A DNA stretch of 64,000 nt. Origin: Spirochaetaceae bacterium. GTDB lineage: Bacteria > Myxococcota_A > UBA9160 > UBA4427. Below, piece after piece: positions 53,366 to 62,734 of this stretch; position 1 is the stretch's first letter; each line of letters begins with the position of its first letter. The notes under the pieces were generated by a model. That model was not told where the DNA came from, ran no database searches, and saw only the letters and a list, made by a program, of their open reading frames with translations. The DNA lies in assembly GCA_020632655.1 (NCBI GenBank), contig JACKFD010000017.1, forward strand, positions 67,166-131,165. Direction: 5' to 3'. The translations under genes and the position numbers were made by a program.

Positions 53366-54257
53366 CCTGCTGCTTCGCTGAGCGAGCCTCGCGGATCAGC
53401 GCCTCCTGCGCGACCGACGCGAGCTGCACGCCGTCGCGCGTGTAGATCGAGCCGAAGACGAGCGCGCGGGCGGCCTGGGAGATCGGGCTGACGGACGCGT
53501 AGAGGATCCAGTCGTCGAAACGGATCGGATGGTGCAGCCAGACGGCGTGGTCGAGGCTCGCACCCATCACGCGATGGCCCGGGATGTGGCCCGAGGCGCG
53601 GAAGGCGGTCGAGAGCAGCGTGCGGTCGGTCGCGTAGACGAGGATCGCCGTTTGCAGGTCCGGATCGTCGGGCATCGTCCCCCGCGGCCGCATCCAGACC
53701 ATCCGCTCGGGCTCGCGGCTGCGCGCCTCGGAGAACTCGCTCGGGTCGAGGGGCCGCACCTCGATCGGGCTCTGGAAGGGCGGCGGCTCGGCCTGGCCGA
53801 GGGAGCGCGCGCGAAGCGTCTCCCACTCCTCGAGGCCGTCCGGCGGCGCCACCTCGGGCATGCCGCGCTGGTGGCTCATGCCCGCCTCGGGCCGGGCGAA
53901 GCTCGCGGCCATGTTGAAGATCGCTTCCCCGCCCTGATGGGCGACGACGCGGCGGGTCGTGAAGGTCCGGCCATCGCGGATGCGATGCACGACGAAGCGG
54001 ATCGGCACGTCGTAGCGGCCCGGCCTCAGGAAGTAGGCGTGGATCGAGTGGAGCTGGCTCGCCGGGCGGCCATCGGGGTCCGGGCCACGCTCGATCGTCG
54101 CCAGCGCCGTGAGGACCGACTGGGCGGCGACCAGCCCCCCGAAGAGCCGGCCCTCGCCGGGGCCCGGGTGGGCGAGGAAGAGGTCGCGATCGAGGGGCTC
54201 GATGACGAGGCGGCGGCAGAGCGAATCGATCGTCGATCCGGCTTCGGGCGGAGACAT
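53340..54257 (-). CDS. tesB: Acyl-CoA thioesterase II (TesB-type)
   Basis: The 305-residue double hot-dog protein hydrolyses acyl-CoA. It has FLAHPGPGEGRLFGGLVAAQ, SIHAYFLRPGRYDVPIRFV, the GMPEVAPPDGL middle, a LDHAVWLHHPIRFDDWILYA motif with conserved Asp, and YTRDGVQLASVAQEALIR. Length matches the family. Substrate chain length cannot be told. The last codons fall in the 27-bp repeat array. Confidence 0.91.
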   Translation of the reverse strand: MSPPEAGSTIDSLCRRLVIEPLDRDLFLAHPGPGEGRLFGGLVAAQSVLTALATIERGPDPDGRPASQLHSIHAYFLRPGRYDVPIRFVVHRIRDGRTFTTRRVVAHQGGEAIFNMAASFARPEAGMSHQRGMPEVAPPDGLEEWETLRARSLGQAEPPPFQSPIEVRPLDPSEFSEARSREPERMVWMRPRGTMPDDPDLQTAILVYATDRTLLSTAFRASGHIPGHRVMGASLDHAVWLHHPIRFDDWILYASVSPISQAARALVFGSIYTRDGVQLASVAQEALIREARSAKQQAEGARIPR

Positions 54258-54484
54258 GGCGTCGGGAGGCTCCTGGTCGGTCCGCTCGCCGGGAGCCGGG
54301 CGGGACGACGGGCTGGGCGGCGATGGGGGGGCGCGGCCGGGCCGATTCGCGGCGCGACCGTAGCAGGCCGAGGTGGCGGTCGCGTCGCTCGAGGCGATCG
54401 AAGATCGGGGTGTGGGTCAGGAAGAGATGGAGTTACTCTGCGGCGCGGATTCGATGTCCGAATTGATGCAGACAAACTCTCTTT
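54258..54484. promoter_or_regulatory. Divergent region between thioesterase and TetR genes
   Basis: In these 227 bases, an ATTCG-ATGTC-CGAAT palindrome lies at 54449-54463, 22 bases ahead of the TetR start, and is a candidate operator for TetR. It is the only AT-containing dyad seen. Confidence 0.45.
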
Positions 54485-55279
54485 ATGGACACCGCTGCCA
54501 TGGAAGTCCTGGATGAGCGACGACTCGAGCGACCGGGCAAGCGGGCGCGGACGCGAGCGCGCATCCTCGAGAACGCGATCGCATTGTTTCGCGCGAACGG
54601 CGTGCGGCGCGCGAAGATGAGCGAGATCGCGCGTGCGAGCGGGGTCTCGCCGGCGACGCTCTTCAAGCATTTCCCGACGAAGGCGGCGCTGGCCGAAGGG
54701 TGGGTCCGGGGGGAGGTCGAGGCGCTGCTCGAGTCCCTCGATCTCCTGGCGGGCGAGCGCAGCCTCAGGCCGCTGCTGCGGCGCGGCGCCCGTCGGCTCG
54801 CCGAGCGCATCCGCTCGGATCCCGAGTCGCGGCTCGAGGCCTGGCGCGAGGCAGGTCGGGCGACGACGGGGATCGCCGACCGTGGGCGTCGCGATCCGCT
54901 CGTTGCGCGTCTGGCGCGGGAGCAGGAAAGCGAACGTGTTCGCACGGATCTCTCGCCCGAGGCGCTCGCACGCCTCGTGCGCGACGCGATCGAGGGCGGG
55001 CTGATCGAGGGGCTCGAGGAGCTCGTGGCGCGCCGTGCGGGCGAGGACGCGCCGGGCGACGCGAGCCTTGCGGAGAACGATGCCGGCGTCGGGCTGCTCG
55101 AGCGCGCGGTGCGGGTGCGACTCGACCTCGTCCTCGACGGCGCGCGCAAGCGGAACGAGCGGGTCGAGGCGCCGCGACCGCCGAGCCCGGCTGGCGGGCC
55201 GATGGCCGCAGGTCCGACCTCGGGCGGAGCTCCCGTCGCCCGGGCCCGACGGGACTATGCGCCGCCCGGGCCGAGGTAG
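54485..55279 (+). CDS. TetR-family transcriptional regulator
   Basis: The 264-residue regulator has a typical N-terminal helix-turn-helix (RARILENAIALFRANGVRRA; SEIARASGVSPATLFKHFPT) and a helical C-terminal ligand domain with Arg/Glu-rich helices. A Pro/Arg-rich tail (PRPPSPAGGPMAAGPTSGG) is unusual. The start may be at 54500. The 3' end overlaps the convergent DUF2914 gene by 25 bp. It is divergent from the acyl-CoA thioesterase gene, so fatty acyl-CoA sensing is possible but not shown. Confidence 0.9.
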   Translation: MDTAAMEVLDERRLERPGKRARTRARILENAIALFRANGVRRAKMSEIARASGVSPATLFKHFPTKAALAEGWVRGEVEALLESLDLLAGERSLRPLLRRGARRLAERIRSDPESRLEAWREAGRATTGIADRGRRDPLVARLAREQESERVRTDLSPEALARLVRDAIEGGLIEGLEELVARRAGEDAPGDASLAENDAGVGLLERAVRVRLDLVLDGARKRNERVEAPRPPSPAGGPMAAGPTSGGAPVARARRDYAPPGPR

Positions 55280-55839
55280 CGGAAGGTCTCCGCGGCCAGG
55301 ACCTCCCCCTGCTCGTCGACGACCTCGACCGTCCAGTCCCCGTGCTGATCCGCGCGCAGCTGCTTGCTCGACCAGACCCGCCAGCGGGGCCCGTCGACCT
55401 CGAAGGGCACCTCCGAGAGGATCTCACCCGCGTAGGACCAGCGGTGGACGATGCGCTCGCCGGTCCGATCGCGCAGCTCCGTGAAGAAGTAGATCAACTC
55501 TATTTCCGTTCGGACGAAGCTGACCTGATCGATCGGCTCGCGGTCCCGGATGCCGGTCGTGAACTGCCCGATCACGTTTGGCAGGTCCTCTTCGACGGGC
55601 GCCTCGTCTGCGGACCCCGTCCGGATCGGTCCGACCGACTGGGCTGCGGCCACGGGAATCGACGGGCATCCGAGCCAGGCGGCCAGGCCGGTGACGGCCA
55701 GGGCGCGGCGCAGGGTCCGGTGGGCGGTCCAGAGACGCCGGGCGCGGGGGGCGGGATCGCTGCCGGGCGACCCGGACTCCGGCTCGGACGGCACGACGCC
55801 AGGGCGGGTCATCGAGTCGACGGGCTCGGGATCGTTCAT
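55255..55839 (-). CDS. DUF2914 envelope protein
   Basis: The 194-residue protein has an N-terminal hydrophobic segment (RRALAVTGLAAWLGCPSIPV) that may be a signal peptide or anchor, and a C-terminal DUF2914 domain: FTTGIRDREPIDQVSFVRTE, IYFFTELRDRTGERIVHRW, SEVPFEVDGPRWRVWSSKQL, and DWTVEVVDEQGEVLAAETF. DUF2914 is a beta-sandwich domain without known activity. It overlaps the convergent TetR gene at the 3' end. Confidence 0.82.
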   Translation of the reverse strand: MNDPEPVDSMTRPGVVPSEPESGSPGSDPAPRARRLWTAHRTLRRALAVTGLAAWLGCPSIPVAAAQSVGPIRTGSADEAPVEEDLPNVIGQFTTGIRDREPIDQVSFVRTEIELIYFFTELRDRTGERIVHRWSYAGEILSEVPFEVDGPRWRVWSSKQLRADQHGDWTVEVVDEQGEVLAAETFRYLGPGGA

Positions 55840-55965
55840 CGCACGACGCTCCCGCGGCGGGCCGGAGGGAGGCGAGCGGCCCGCACGCCAGACCGTAGCG
55901 ACCCGACGTGGCCACAGCCGCCGCCCCTGCCCCGGCCGTCGCCGGCCCGCTGCTAGCGTGCGGCC

Positions 55966-56601
55966 GTGGAGCTCATCCTGATCCGACACGCCGAGCCCGC
56001 CGAGCCCGCCGAGCCCGGCGCGATCGGGCGGTCGCCGGAAGACGAGCACGATCCGCCCCTCGGCGCACGCGGGCGCGCGCAGGCCGAGGCCGTCGCCGCG
56101 CGCCTCCTCGCCTGGCCGATCCATCGGATCCTCTCGAGCCCCGCCCGTCGCGCCCGCGAGACCGCGGCCCCCCTCGCTGCGCAGCTCGGCCTCGAGCCCG
56201 TGCTCGAGCCCCGGCTCCGCGACGTGGGCGGCACGACGCCCGCCTACCGATCGATCGAACGCGATCGCCGCGAGGATCCCGCGCGCTACCGCGCCCGACT
56301 CGCGGCCTACCGACGCGAAGACGGCCTCGCCGCGATCGCCGGGCGCGTGAACGCCGCTCTCGACGAGTGGATCGCGCGCCATCCCGGCGAGCGCGTCGTC
56401 GCCTTCTGCCACGGCTCCGTCGTCAACGTCTTCGCCGCGAGCGTGCTCGGCCTCGCCGACGCCGCCTTCCTCGAGGCCGCCTCGGCCAGCGTCCATCGTT
56501 TCCGAATCGCCCGCAGCGGACTGCGCAGCGTCGTCTGCCTCAACGAGACCGCTCACCTCGGCCCGCTCGAGACTCCGCTCGCCGCCGCCGCCCTGCGGTG
56601 A
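55966..56601 (+). CDS. Histidine phosphatase (phosphoglycerate-mutase-like)
   Basis: The 211-residue protein has the RHAE motif of the histidine phosphatase superfamily (LILIRHAEP, His8), SSPARRARETAAPLA with the second Arg, an acidic REDPARYRA region and CHGSVVNV with the second His. It hydrolyses phosphate monoesters; the substrate is unknown. A proline-rich PAEPAEPAEPG loop after the first motif is longer than usual. The GTG at 55966 begins just before the first strand. Confidence 0.87.
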   Translation: MELILIRHAEPAEPAEPGAIGRSPEDEHDPPLGARGRAQAEAVAARLLAWPIHRILSSPARRARETAAPLAAQLGLEPVLEPRLRDVGGTTPAYRSIERDRREDPARYRARLAAYRREDGLAAIAGRVNAALDEWIARHPGERVVAFCHGSVVNVFAASVLGLADAAFLEAASASVHRFRIARSGLRSVVCLNETAHLGPLETPLAAAALR

Positions 56602-56715
56602 TCCTCGTCACGCCCCGGCGGCCGTGGCCGGCCGATCCGGCTCGCACCCCCCTGCGTTCCGGGCGCATCGCCGCGTCGGACCCACGTCTTCGAGGGGTCG
56701 CGTCGCGAGGTCCCC

Positions 56716-58440
56716 ATGAACGAGGTCCAGGCCCTCAAGCATCGTCTCTCGGAGACGCTCAAGGCCAAGCAGCTCGGCGCCGCCCTCGCCGCGCTGGCCC
56801 AGCTCGAGCGTCACGAGCCCGACGAGCCCGACTGGCCGCGACGATCCGCCCGCCTCCTGCACGCGCGCAACGACCCCGCCGGCGAGCTGCGCGCGCTGCG
56901 TCGCGCCCTCGAGCTGCAGGTCGACCACGGTCGGGTCCTCGATGCCATCGCCAGCTGCAAGTCGATCCTCGAGCTCGAGCCCGAGGACGAGCAGACCCTT
57001 CAGACACTCGATCTCCTCTACATGGAAGGACCGCGCCAGGACGGATCTTCGTCCGCACAGGACGATGGGCTCTACGGGAGCGATCCGGGCACGACCGCCG
57101 ATGGGCCCCTCGACTCCCTGCTGCTGACGGAGGTGATCCCCGGCGCGCGGCCGATCCAGATCGGCGATGCGGCGCCGCATGGCGTGGCGGAGATTCCGAT
57201 CGAGCCGGGCGAGTCCGGGGCGATGGCCCGACCGGACGACTCGATCGTCGATCTGCGGCTCGAGGAGTCGGACGTCGTGCCGAGCCCTCCGCTCGAGGAG
57301 TCGGACGTCGTGCCGAGCCTTCCGCTCGAGGAGTCGGACATAGTGCCGAGCCCTCCGCTCGACGCGGCGGAGGTCGTGGCGAGTGCGGCCGACGTCGCGG
57401 CTGCGCAGGCGGTCGTGTTCCCGCGCGCCGCAGCCACGCGCGTCCGGGAGGCCGCGCCGGCCCGCGCGCGCCCGGCCCAAACGCCGAGACCGACGCCCTC
57501 GGAGCAAGTCCGTCGACACGGCGCCGGAACGCCTGCTCCACGCCCCGCAGCACCCGCACCCGCGCCCGATCCCGGCGAGTCGGCGCGGAGGCCATCACGC
57601 GCGCGCGGTGCCTCGCTTCGCAGCGAGCTCGCGAAGGTGCCCCTCTTCGGTGATCTCGATCCCGCGAGCCTGCACACGCTGATCCGGCGCGCGCGCGTCG
57701 TCGTGCTCGAGGCGGGAGAGGTGCTCTTCCGCGAGGGCGACGAGGCCCGCAGTCTCTACGTCGTCGTCGATGGCGCCGTCGTGCCGATCGCCGAAGGCGG
57801 CGCGCGCCATCGCCTCGCGGTGCTCGAGGCCGGCGCGTTCTTCGGCGAGATCGGACTCCTCGCCCATCAGCCCCGCAACGCCACGATCGAGGCGCTGGTC
57901 GAGACGCGTCTGCTCGCGATCGATCGCCGGGTGTTCTGGGAGCTGATCCGGAAGGAGCCCCGGGTCGCGCGGGGCATCCTGCGCTTCCTGCGCGATCGAC
58001 TGCTCGACCGCCAGATCCGCACGAACCCGCTCTTCTCGGTCTTCGCCCGGGCCGAGCGGGCTGCGCTCGCGCGGGAGTTCCGCGTGCTGGAGGTCCGGGA
58101 CGGGACGCGGGTCGTCGAGCAGGGCGGGGCGCCGGAAGGCCTCTTCGTCGTGCTCGCCGGATCGCTGGCGCGGCTGCGCCGGGAGGGCGGGCGCAAGGGA
58201 CGCGAGAAGGAGCTCGGCGAGCTCGGGCCCGGCGACGCCTTCGGTGGGCTGCCGTTGCTCGAGGGGGAGGCCGCCGATGCGAGCGTGGTCGCGCGCGGGA
58301 AGTGCTGGCTCGTGCTGCTCGGCGAGGCGCGCTTCCGCCGGATGGCCGAACGCAATCCGCGCCTCGTCGAGATGCTGCATGCGCAGGCCGATGGAGCGCC
58401 GTCGTCGGCTCCACGTCGCGCACGCGCGGATCGCCTCTGA
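56716..58440 (+). CDS. Double cyclic-nucleotide-binding-domain protein with TPR-like N-terminus
   Basis: The 574-residue protein starts with TPR-like helices (QALKHRLSETLKAKQLGAAL; VLDAIASCKSILELEPEDEQ), then a disordered Pro/Ala-rich segment that includes three tandem copies of an 11-residue LEESDVVPSPP unit (nt 57259-57357). The C-terminal half has a full cyclic-nucleotide-binding domain (KVPLFGDLDPASLHTLIRRA; GEVLFREGDEARSLYVVVDG; AFFGEIGLLAHQPRNATIEA) and a second, more diverged one (LFSVFARAERAALAREFRVL; GGLPLLEGEAADASVVARG). The first has the GEI/L...R-N-A phosphate-cassette pattern. No DNA-binding or catalytic output domain is seen. Confidence 0.87.
   Translation: MNEVQALKHRLSETLKAKQLGAALAALAQLERHEPDEPDWPRRSARLLHARNDPAGELRALRRALELQVDHGRVLDAIASCKSILELEPEDEQTLQTLDLLYMEGPRQDGSSSAQDDGLYGSDPGTTADGPLDSLLLTEVIPGARPIQIGDAAPHGVAEIPIEPGESGAMARPDDSIVDLRLEESDVVPSPPLEESDVVPSLPLEESDIVPSPPLDAAEVVASAADVAAAQAVVFPRAAATRVREAAPARARPAQTPRPTPSEQVRRHGAGTPAPRPAAPAPAPDPGESARRPSRARGASLRSELAKVPLFGDLDPASLHTLIRRARVVVLEAGEVLFREGDEARSLYVVVDGAVVPIAEGGARHRLAVLEAGAFFGEIGLLAHQPRNATIEALVETRLLAIDRRVFWELIRKEPRVARGILRFLRDRLLDRQIRTNPLFSVFARAERAALAREFRVLEVRDGTRVVEQGGAPEGLFVVLAGSLARLRREGGRKGREKELGELGPGDAFGGLPLLEGEAADASVVARGKCWLVLLGEARFRRMAERNPRLVEMLHAQADGAPSSAPRRARADRL
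57259..57357 (+). repeat. 33-bp in-frame tandem repeat (11-residue units)
   Basis: Three units of 33 bp at 57259, 57292 and 57325, differing at a few bases, encode LEESDVVPSPP, LEESDVVPSLP and LEESDIVPSPP within the disordered linker. Near-identity at synonymous positions indicates recent duplication. Confidence 0.9.
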
Positions 58441-58494
58441 GTCGTCCCGACGGGCGGGGCGATCGGGTCCTCGAAGAGATGACACGAGAACGTG
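58441..58494. other. Short convergent gap
   Basis: No hairpin with a T-run was seen between the convergent stop codons of the cyclic-nucleotide protein and the M48 protease genes. An inverted repeat, ATGACACG / CGTGTCAT-like (ACACGAGAACGTGT at 58481-58494), could fold. Confidence 0.4.
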
Positions 58495-60201
58495 TCAATC
58501 GACCGGTCCGGTCGGAGCCGGATCGGGTCTCGGCGCGGGGACGTAGGGCTCCTCGAGACCGATCTTGATCGGCGTGCCGCGGGGCGGGACGCTGTCGGCG
58601 TAGAGACCGTTCATCAGGCCGGTGTAGACGACCTCGAGCGCGTTGTGCGTGCGTTCGGAGAGCGCTTCGAGGGACTCGTTGCCGAGGGCGCGGGCGATGC
58701 GTAGACGCACCACGGAGAGGGCGTGCGCGCTCTCGTCGTCGAGGGGGCGGAAGCTCTGGGCGAAGGCGCGCGCGCGGCCGCGATAGTCGCCGGCGACGCC
58801 CGCGATGCTCAGCATGCTGAGTCGGAAGACGAGACCTTCGTGGGCGACGAAGGTCATCTGCGCCGTGATCGGGACGCCGCCGCTCACGGCACGGCCCTCG
58901 AGGCGGATCGCCGGTCGGTCGCCGAGCAGGATGGACTGTCGCACGCGCACGCGCAGGTCCTCGGCCTCGTTCTCGAGGAAGCGGTCGACGACGGTGTCGA
59001 GGGGCTCGTTCCCGCCCTCGACCGTCAGGCTCGCCTGGGCGTCGCGCAGGGGGGACGCGGCGAGCACCGCCTGCTGCGTGTTGAGCGTGTCCCAGCCCTG
59101 CGGAAAACGGATCGAAAAGCGCATCTCCGGATGTACGAAGCGCGGACCGTCGAAGACGCCGCCGGCGGGATCGTCGCCGAGCACGAGCCCCTCGACCGCG
59201 CTGAGATAGCCGTAGAGGAGATCGCCGGCGACGCCCTGGATCGGACGCCAGTCGAGCCCGGCCGCGCGATTCGACGCGAGGGCCGCGCGCTCGGGGCTCG
59301 TCGGATGCGTCGCGAAGAAGCTCGGCAGCCGCGACCAGCCGACCTCGTAGCGCTCGGCGGCGTCGAGCTTGCGCAGGAAGGTCGCGATGCCGTTCGGGTC
59401 GTAGCCCGCGCGCGCGCAGAGCAGCTGGCCGCCGCGATCGGCGTCGCGTTCCTGCTCGCGGCCGTAGGCGGCGATCGAGGCGGCGCGCTGGTAGCCGATG
59501 CTGAGCGGATTCAGGCGACTGGCGTAGTCGACGCGCGCGGCGGCGTGGCGCTCGGCGGCGTGGGTGATCTCGTGCCCGAGTACGGCGGCGAGCTCGTCTT
59601 CGCTTCCGACGAGGGCGAGCAGACCGCGGGAGACGTAGATCTTGCCGCCGGGGAGGGCGAAGGCGTTCGGCACGGTCTGGTCGACGATCTGGAACTCCCA
59701 GTCGAAGGGGCGGGAAGGGGTGTGGCGGAGCAGTCGGAACGCGACGCTGCGCACGTACTCGTTCAGGGCCTCGTCGCGGACGAGTCCCATCTCGGCCTCG
59801 ACGTCGTCCGTCTGATCGTTTCCGACCCGGGCATCGTCGTAGACCGTGTCGAGCACGATGCGGCCGGGATCGTCGTCGTCGCCCTCCGGCTCGGGCGTCG
59901 ACGGGGTCTCCGTCGACGCGGGCTCCTCGCCCGTCGTGGCGTCGCCTTCGACCGCGCCGCCGGGCGGGCTCGGGGGCTCGTCCGGTGGCTCCGGGCTCGA
60001 CGCGTCCGTCGCGGGCGCCGTCCCGGCGTCGTCGGGGGGCAGGTCCGTCGCGCTCGCGGACGATGTCGCCGCCGCATCGGCCCGCTCGGCCGGCGCCGGC
60101 TCGCGGACCAGCACCTGGCGCGCGAGCGGAGCTCCGCAGCCGACCAGGCCGAGAGCGAGGAAGAGCGGGAGGAGCGGAGATCGGAGGGAGCTTCGCGGCA
60201 A
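58495..60201 (-). CDS. M48-family metalloprotease, predicted lipoprotein
   Basis: The 568-residue protein has a lipoprotein signal (LALGLVGCGA, Cys22), a long acidic Pro/Ser/Asp-rich linker (about 30-115) and an M48 peptidase domain with HEITHAAERH (zinc ligands and catalytic Glu) and a downstream EQERDADRGG that supplies the third ligand. The C-terminal half (FVHPEMRFSIRFPQGWDTLN onward) is a non-catalytic beta domain typical of BepA-like periplasmic chaperone-proteases that act on outer-membrane proteins. The periplasmic location and quality-control role are inferred from family. Confidence 0.9.
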   Translation of the reverse strand: MPRSSLRSPLLPLFLALGLVGCGAPLARQVLVREPAPAERADAAATSSASATDLPPDDAGTAPATDASSPEPPDEPPSPPGGAVEGDATTGEEPASTETPSTPEPEGDDDDPGRIVLDTVYDDARVGNDQTDDVEAEMGLVRDEALNEYVRSVAFRLLRHTPSRPFDWEFQIVDQTVPNAFALPGGKIYVSRGLLALVGSEDELAAVLGHEITHAAERHAAARVDYASRLNPLSIGYQRAASIAAYGREQERDADRGGQLLCARAGYDPNGIATFLRKLDAAERYEVGWSRLPSFFATHPTSPERAALASNRAAGLDWRPIQGVAGDLLYGYLSAVEGLVLGDDPAGGVFDGPRFVHPEMRFSIRFPQGWDTLNTQQAVLAASPLRDAQASLTVEGGNEPLDTVVDRFLENEAEDLRVRVRQSILLGDRPAIRLEGRAVSGGVPITAQMTFVAHEGLVFRLSMLSIAGVAGDYRGRARAFAQSFRPLDDESAHALSVVRLRIARALGNESLEALSERTHNALEVVYTGLMNGLYADSVPPRGTPIKIGLEEPYVPAPRPDPAPTGPVD

Positions 60202-60299
60202 GATCGCGCGGGCCTTCCTTCCTTGGGCGGAGCAGGCGTCGAGTCTATCATCCGGCCCCGTTGCCGGCCGGGAGGGACGATCGTCTTGGGAATCGACGA

Positions 60300-61979
60300 A
60301 TGAGCGAGTGGACGCTGGGTGCGAATCCGCGGTTCCCGGGCGTCCGCGGGCCCGTCGTCGTCTGCGTGATGGACGGCGTCGGCATCGGCCGGCAGGACGA
60401 GTCCGACGCCGTCTGGCTCGCCCGCACGCCCACCCTCGACCGGCTCGCCGCGACGACCCCGAGCGGCCGGCTGCTGGCCCACGGCCGCGCCGTCGGCATG
60501 CCCTCCGATGACGACATGGGCAACAGCGAGGTCGGGCACAACGCGATCGGTGCCGGCCGCGTCTTCGACCAGGGCGCGAAGCTCGTCGCCCGCGCGATCG
60601 CCGAGGGGACGATCTTCGAGGGCGAGCACGCGGGGGTCTGGGGAGAGCTCACGCAGCACGTCCGTGAGCGCCGCTCGACGCTGCACCTGCTCGGCCTGCT
60701 GTCCGACGGCAACGTCCACAGCCACATCGAGCATCTCTTCGCCCTGCTGCGCCGCGCGGATCGCGAGGCGATCGAGCGGGTGCGCGTGCACGTGCTGCTC
60801 GACGGGCGCGACGTGCCCGAGACGAGCGCCCTCGACTACGTCGACGCCCTCGAGGAGCTGCTCGAGACGATCTCCGGCAAGCCCGATCGCGACTACCGCA
60901 TCGCCTCCGGCGGCGGGCGCATGACGACCACGATGGACCGCTACGAGGCGGATTGGGGGATGGTCGAGCGCGGCTGGCGGACCCACGTCCGGGGCGAGGC
61001 GCGCGGCTTCGCGAGCTGTCGCCTGGCGATCGAGACCTTCCGCGCGGAGAAGCCGGGGATCGGCGACCAGATGCTGCCGGAGTTCGTCGTCGTCGAGGGC
61101 GATGCGCAGCCCGTCGGGCCGATGCGCGACGGGGATGCGGTCGTGCTCTTCAACTTCCGCGGCGACCGTGCGATCGAGATCAGCCAGGCCTTCGAGGCCG
61201 ACGAGTTCCCGCACTTCGACCGGGGCAAGAGACCGGAGCTGCTCTACGCCGGCATGATGGAGTACGACGGCGATCTGAAGCTGCCTTCGCGCTACCTCGT
61301 CGCGCCGCCCGCGATCGACCGCACCCTCGGCGAGTACCTCGCCCGCAACGGTCTCCCGCAGCTCGCGATCTCCGAGACGCAGAAATTCGGCCACGTCACG
61401 TACTTCTGGAACGGCAACCGCTCCGGCGCCTTCGATCCCGCGGTCGAGACCTACGTCGAGATTCCCTCCGACGTGCGGCCCTTCGAGGAGCGGCCGTGGA
61501 TGAAGGCCGCCGAGATCACGGATCGGCTGATCGACGAGCTCCGGACCGGCCGCTACCGCCACGCCCGCGTCAACTACGCGAACGGTGACATGGTCGGCCA
61601 CACGGGCCATCGCGAGGCCGCGATCCAGGCCGTCGCCGCCGTCGACCTCCAGCTCGCGCGGCTCCTGCCCGTGATCGAGGCGCTCGAAGGCGCGCTCCTC
61701 GTGACCGCGGACCATGGCAACGCGGACTGCATGCTCGAGCTCGACAAGAAGACGGGCGAGCCGTCGCGGGACGCCGCGGGCGCGTTCAGGCCGAAGACGA
61801 GCCACACGCTCAACCCCGTGCCGATCCACCTCTTCGCGCCGAGCGTCGACCTCGCTCTCGACACGACGACGCGTCGCGGGCGGGCGCCGGGTCTCGCGAA
61901 CCTGGCGAGCACGGTGCTCGAGCTGATGGGATTCGCGGCGCCCGAGGACTACGAGCCGTCGCTGATCGCGCCGCGCTGA
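60300..61979 (+). CDS. gpmI: 2,3-bisphosphoglycerate-independent phosphoglycerate mutase
   Basis: GpmI interconverts 3- and 2-phosphoglycerate in glycolysis. The 559-residue metalloenzyme has VVCVMDGVGIG, the nucleophilic Ser in MGNSEVGHNAIGAG, LGLLSDGNVHSHIEHLFALL, HVLLDGRDVPETSA, ASGGGRMTTTMDRYEADWGM, and the C-terminal metal motif LVTADHGNADCM. The ATG at 60300 is used; GGGA lies about seven bases upstream. It is divergent from the protease gene by 98 bp. Confidence 0.95.
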   Translation: MSEWTLGANPRFPGVRGPVVVCVMDGVGIGRQDESDAVWLARTPTLDRLAATTPSGRLLAHGRAVGMPSDDDMGNSEVGHNAIGAGRVFDQGAKLVARAIAEGTIFEGEHAGVWGELTQHVRERRSTLHLLGLLSDGNVHSHIEHLFALLRRADREAIERVRVHVLLDGRDVPETSALDYVDALEELLETISGKPDRDYRIASGGGRMTTTMDRYEADWGMVERGWRTHVRGEARGFASCRLAIETFRAEKPGIGDQMLPEFVVVEGDAQPVGPMRDGDAVVLFNFRGDRAIEISQAFEADEFPHFDRGKRPELLYAGMMEYDGDLKLPSRYLVAPPAIDRTLGEYLARNGLPQLAISETQKFGHVTYFWNGNRSGAFDPAVETYVEIPSDVRPFEERPWMKAAEITDRLIDELRTGRYRHARVNYANGDMVGHTGHREAAIQAVAAVDLQLARLLPVIEALEGALLVTADHGNADCMLELDKKTGEPSRDAAGAFRPKTSHTLNPVPIHLFAPSVDLALDTTTRRGRAPGLANLASTVLELMGFAAPEDYEPSLIAPR

Positions 61980-62027
61980 GGCCTTCGAGCGGCCGAGGCG
62001 CGCCGCTCGCACATCCGGGACGGACGA

Positions 62028-62570
62028 TCAGAGGGAGGCCGCGACCTTCTGCATCGTGCGCGCGAAGCCGTCGAGCTCGCCGGGCGAGATCACCTTGCGC
62101 ATGTGCTCGACGAAGCCGCGCATGCCCTGTCGGTAGCGGGTCAGGGCCTCGGCCGCGCTCGGCGTCGCCTCGAGCACGATCGAGCGCCGGTCTTCGGGAT
62201 TCGGCATCCGCTTCACGAGCCCCCGTTCCTCGAGCCGATCCACGATCGCGGTCATCGTGCTGCGCGGCAGACCGAGGTCGGCGACGAGGCTCTTCACGCT
62301 GGTCGGTCCCGACGAGATCAGGAGCGCGACGAGGTCGAGCTCCCGGCCCGAGAGGCCGGTCGACGACTCGAGGTCGATGCCGCGCAGGCGCAGATCGAGG
62401 CTGAGGCGGACCAGCACGTCCAGCAGGCGATCGTCACCGCCCTGCGGCGCCGGCCGGGCCAGGCCCGTGGATGCGGCGGGTGAGGCGGGCGACGGCGGCC
62501 GTGCGCTGGTGGCGCGGGCGACGGGGGTTGTGGAACCGGGGGCCGAGAGCGGGAGCGCAGGTGTTTCCAT
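62028..62570 (-). CDS. MarR-family transcriptional regulator
   Basis: The 180-residue protein has a disordered Pro/Ala-rich N-terminus of about 45 residues and then a MarR winged helix (GRELDLVALLISSGPTSVKS; DLGLPRSTMTAIVDRLEERG; VKRMPNPEDRRSIVLEATPS). It is co-oriented with the CFA-type gene upstream (164 bp gap) and could regulate it, but that is inference. Confidence 0.88.
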   Translation of the reverse strand: METPALPLSAPGSTTPVARATSARPPSPASPAASTGLARPAPQGGDDRLLDVLVRLSLDLRLRGIDLESSTGLSGRELDLVALLISSGPTSVKSLVADLGLPRSTMTAIVDRLEERGLVKRMPNPEDRRSIVLEATPSAAEALTRYRQGMRGFVEHMRKVISPGELDGFARTMQKVAASL

Positions 62571-62734
62571 CGAGAAGAACTACGTCGACTCCCGGCCGAT
62601 CGGTCGTCGGAGCGGCCCATCGAAAGGTACGACGATCGAACAAATCGGACGGATCGACCTGCGGGGAAGGCCGGGAGCGCCCGGGGCGGCGGCGGCCGAG
62701 GTCGCGACGCTCGCCGGCGACCCGGGCCGGGGCG
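62571..62734. other. Gap between CFA-type methyltransferase and MarR genes
   Basis: No gene or clear promoter is seen in these 164 bases; TACGTCGA at 62580 and GATCGAACAAATCGGACGGATC (an imperfect dyad) at about 62632-62653 are the only notable words. Confidence 0.3.
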
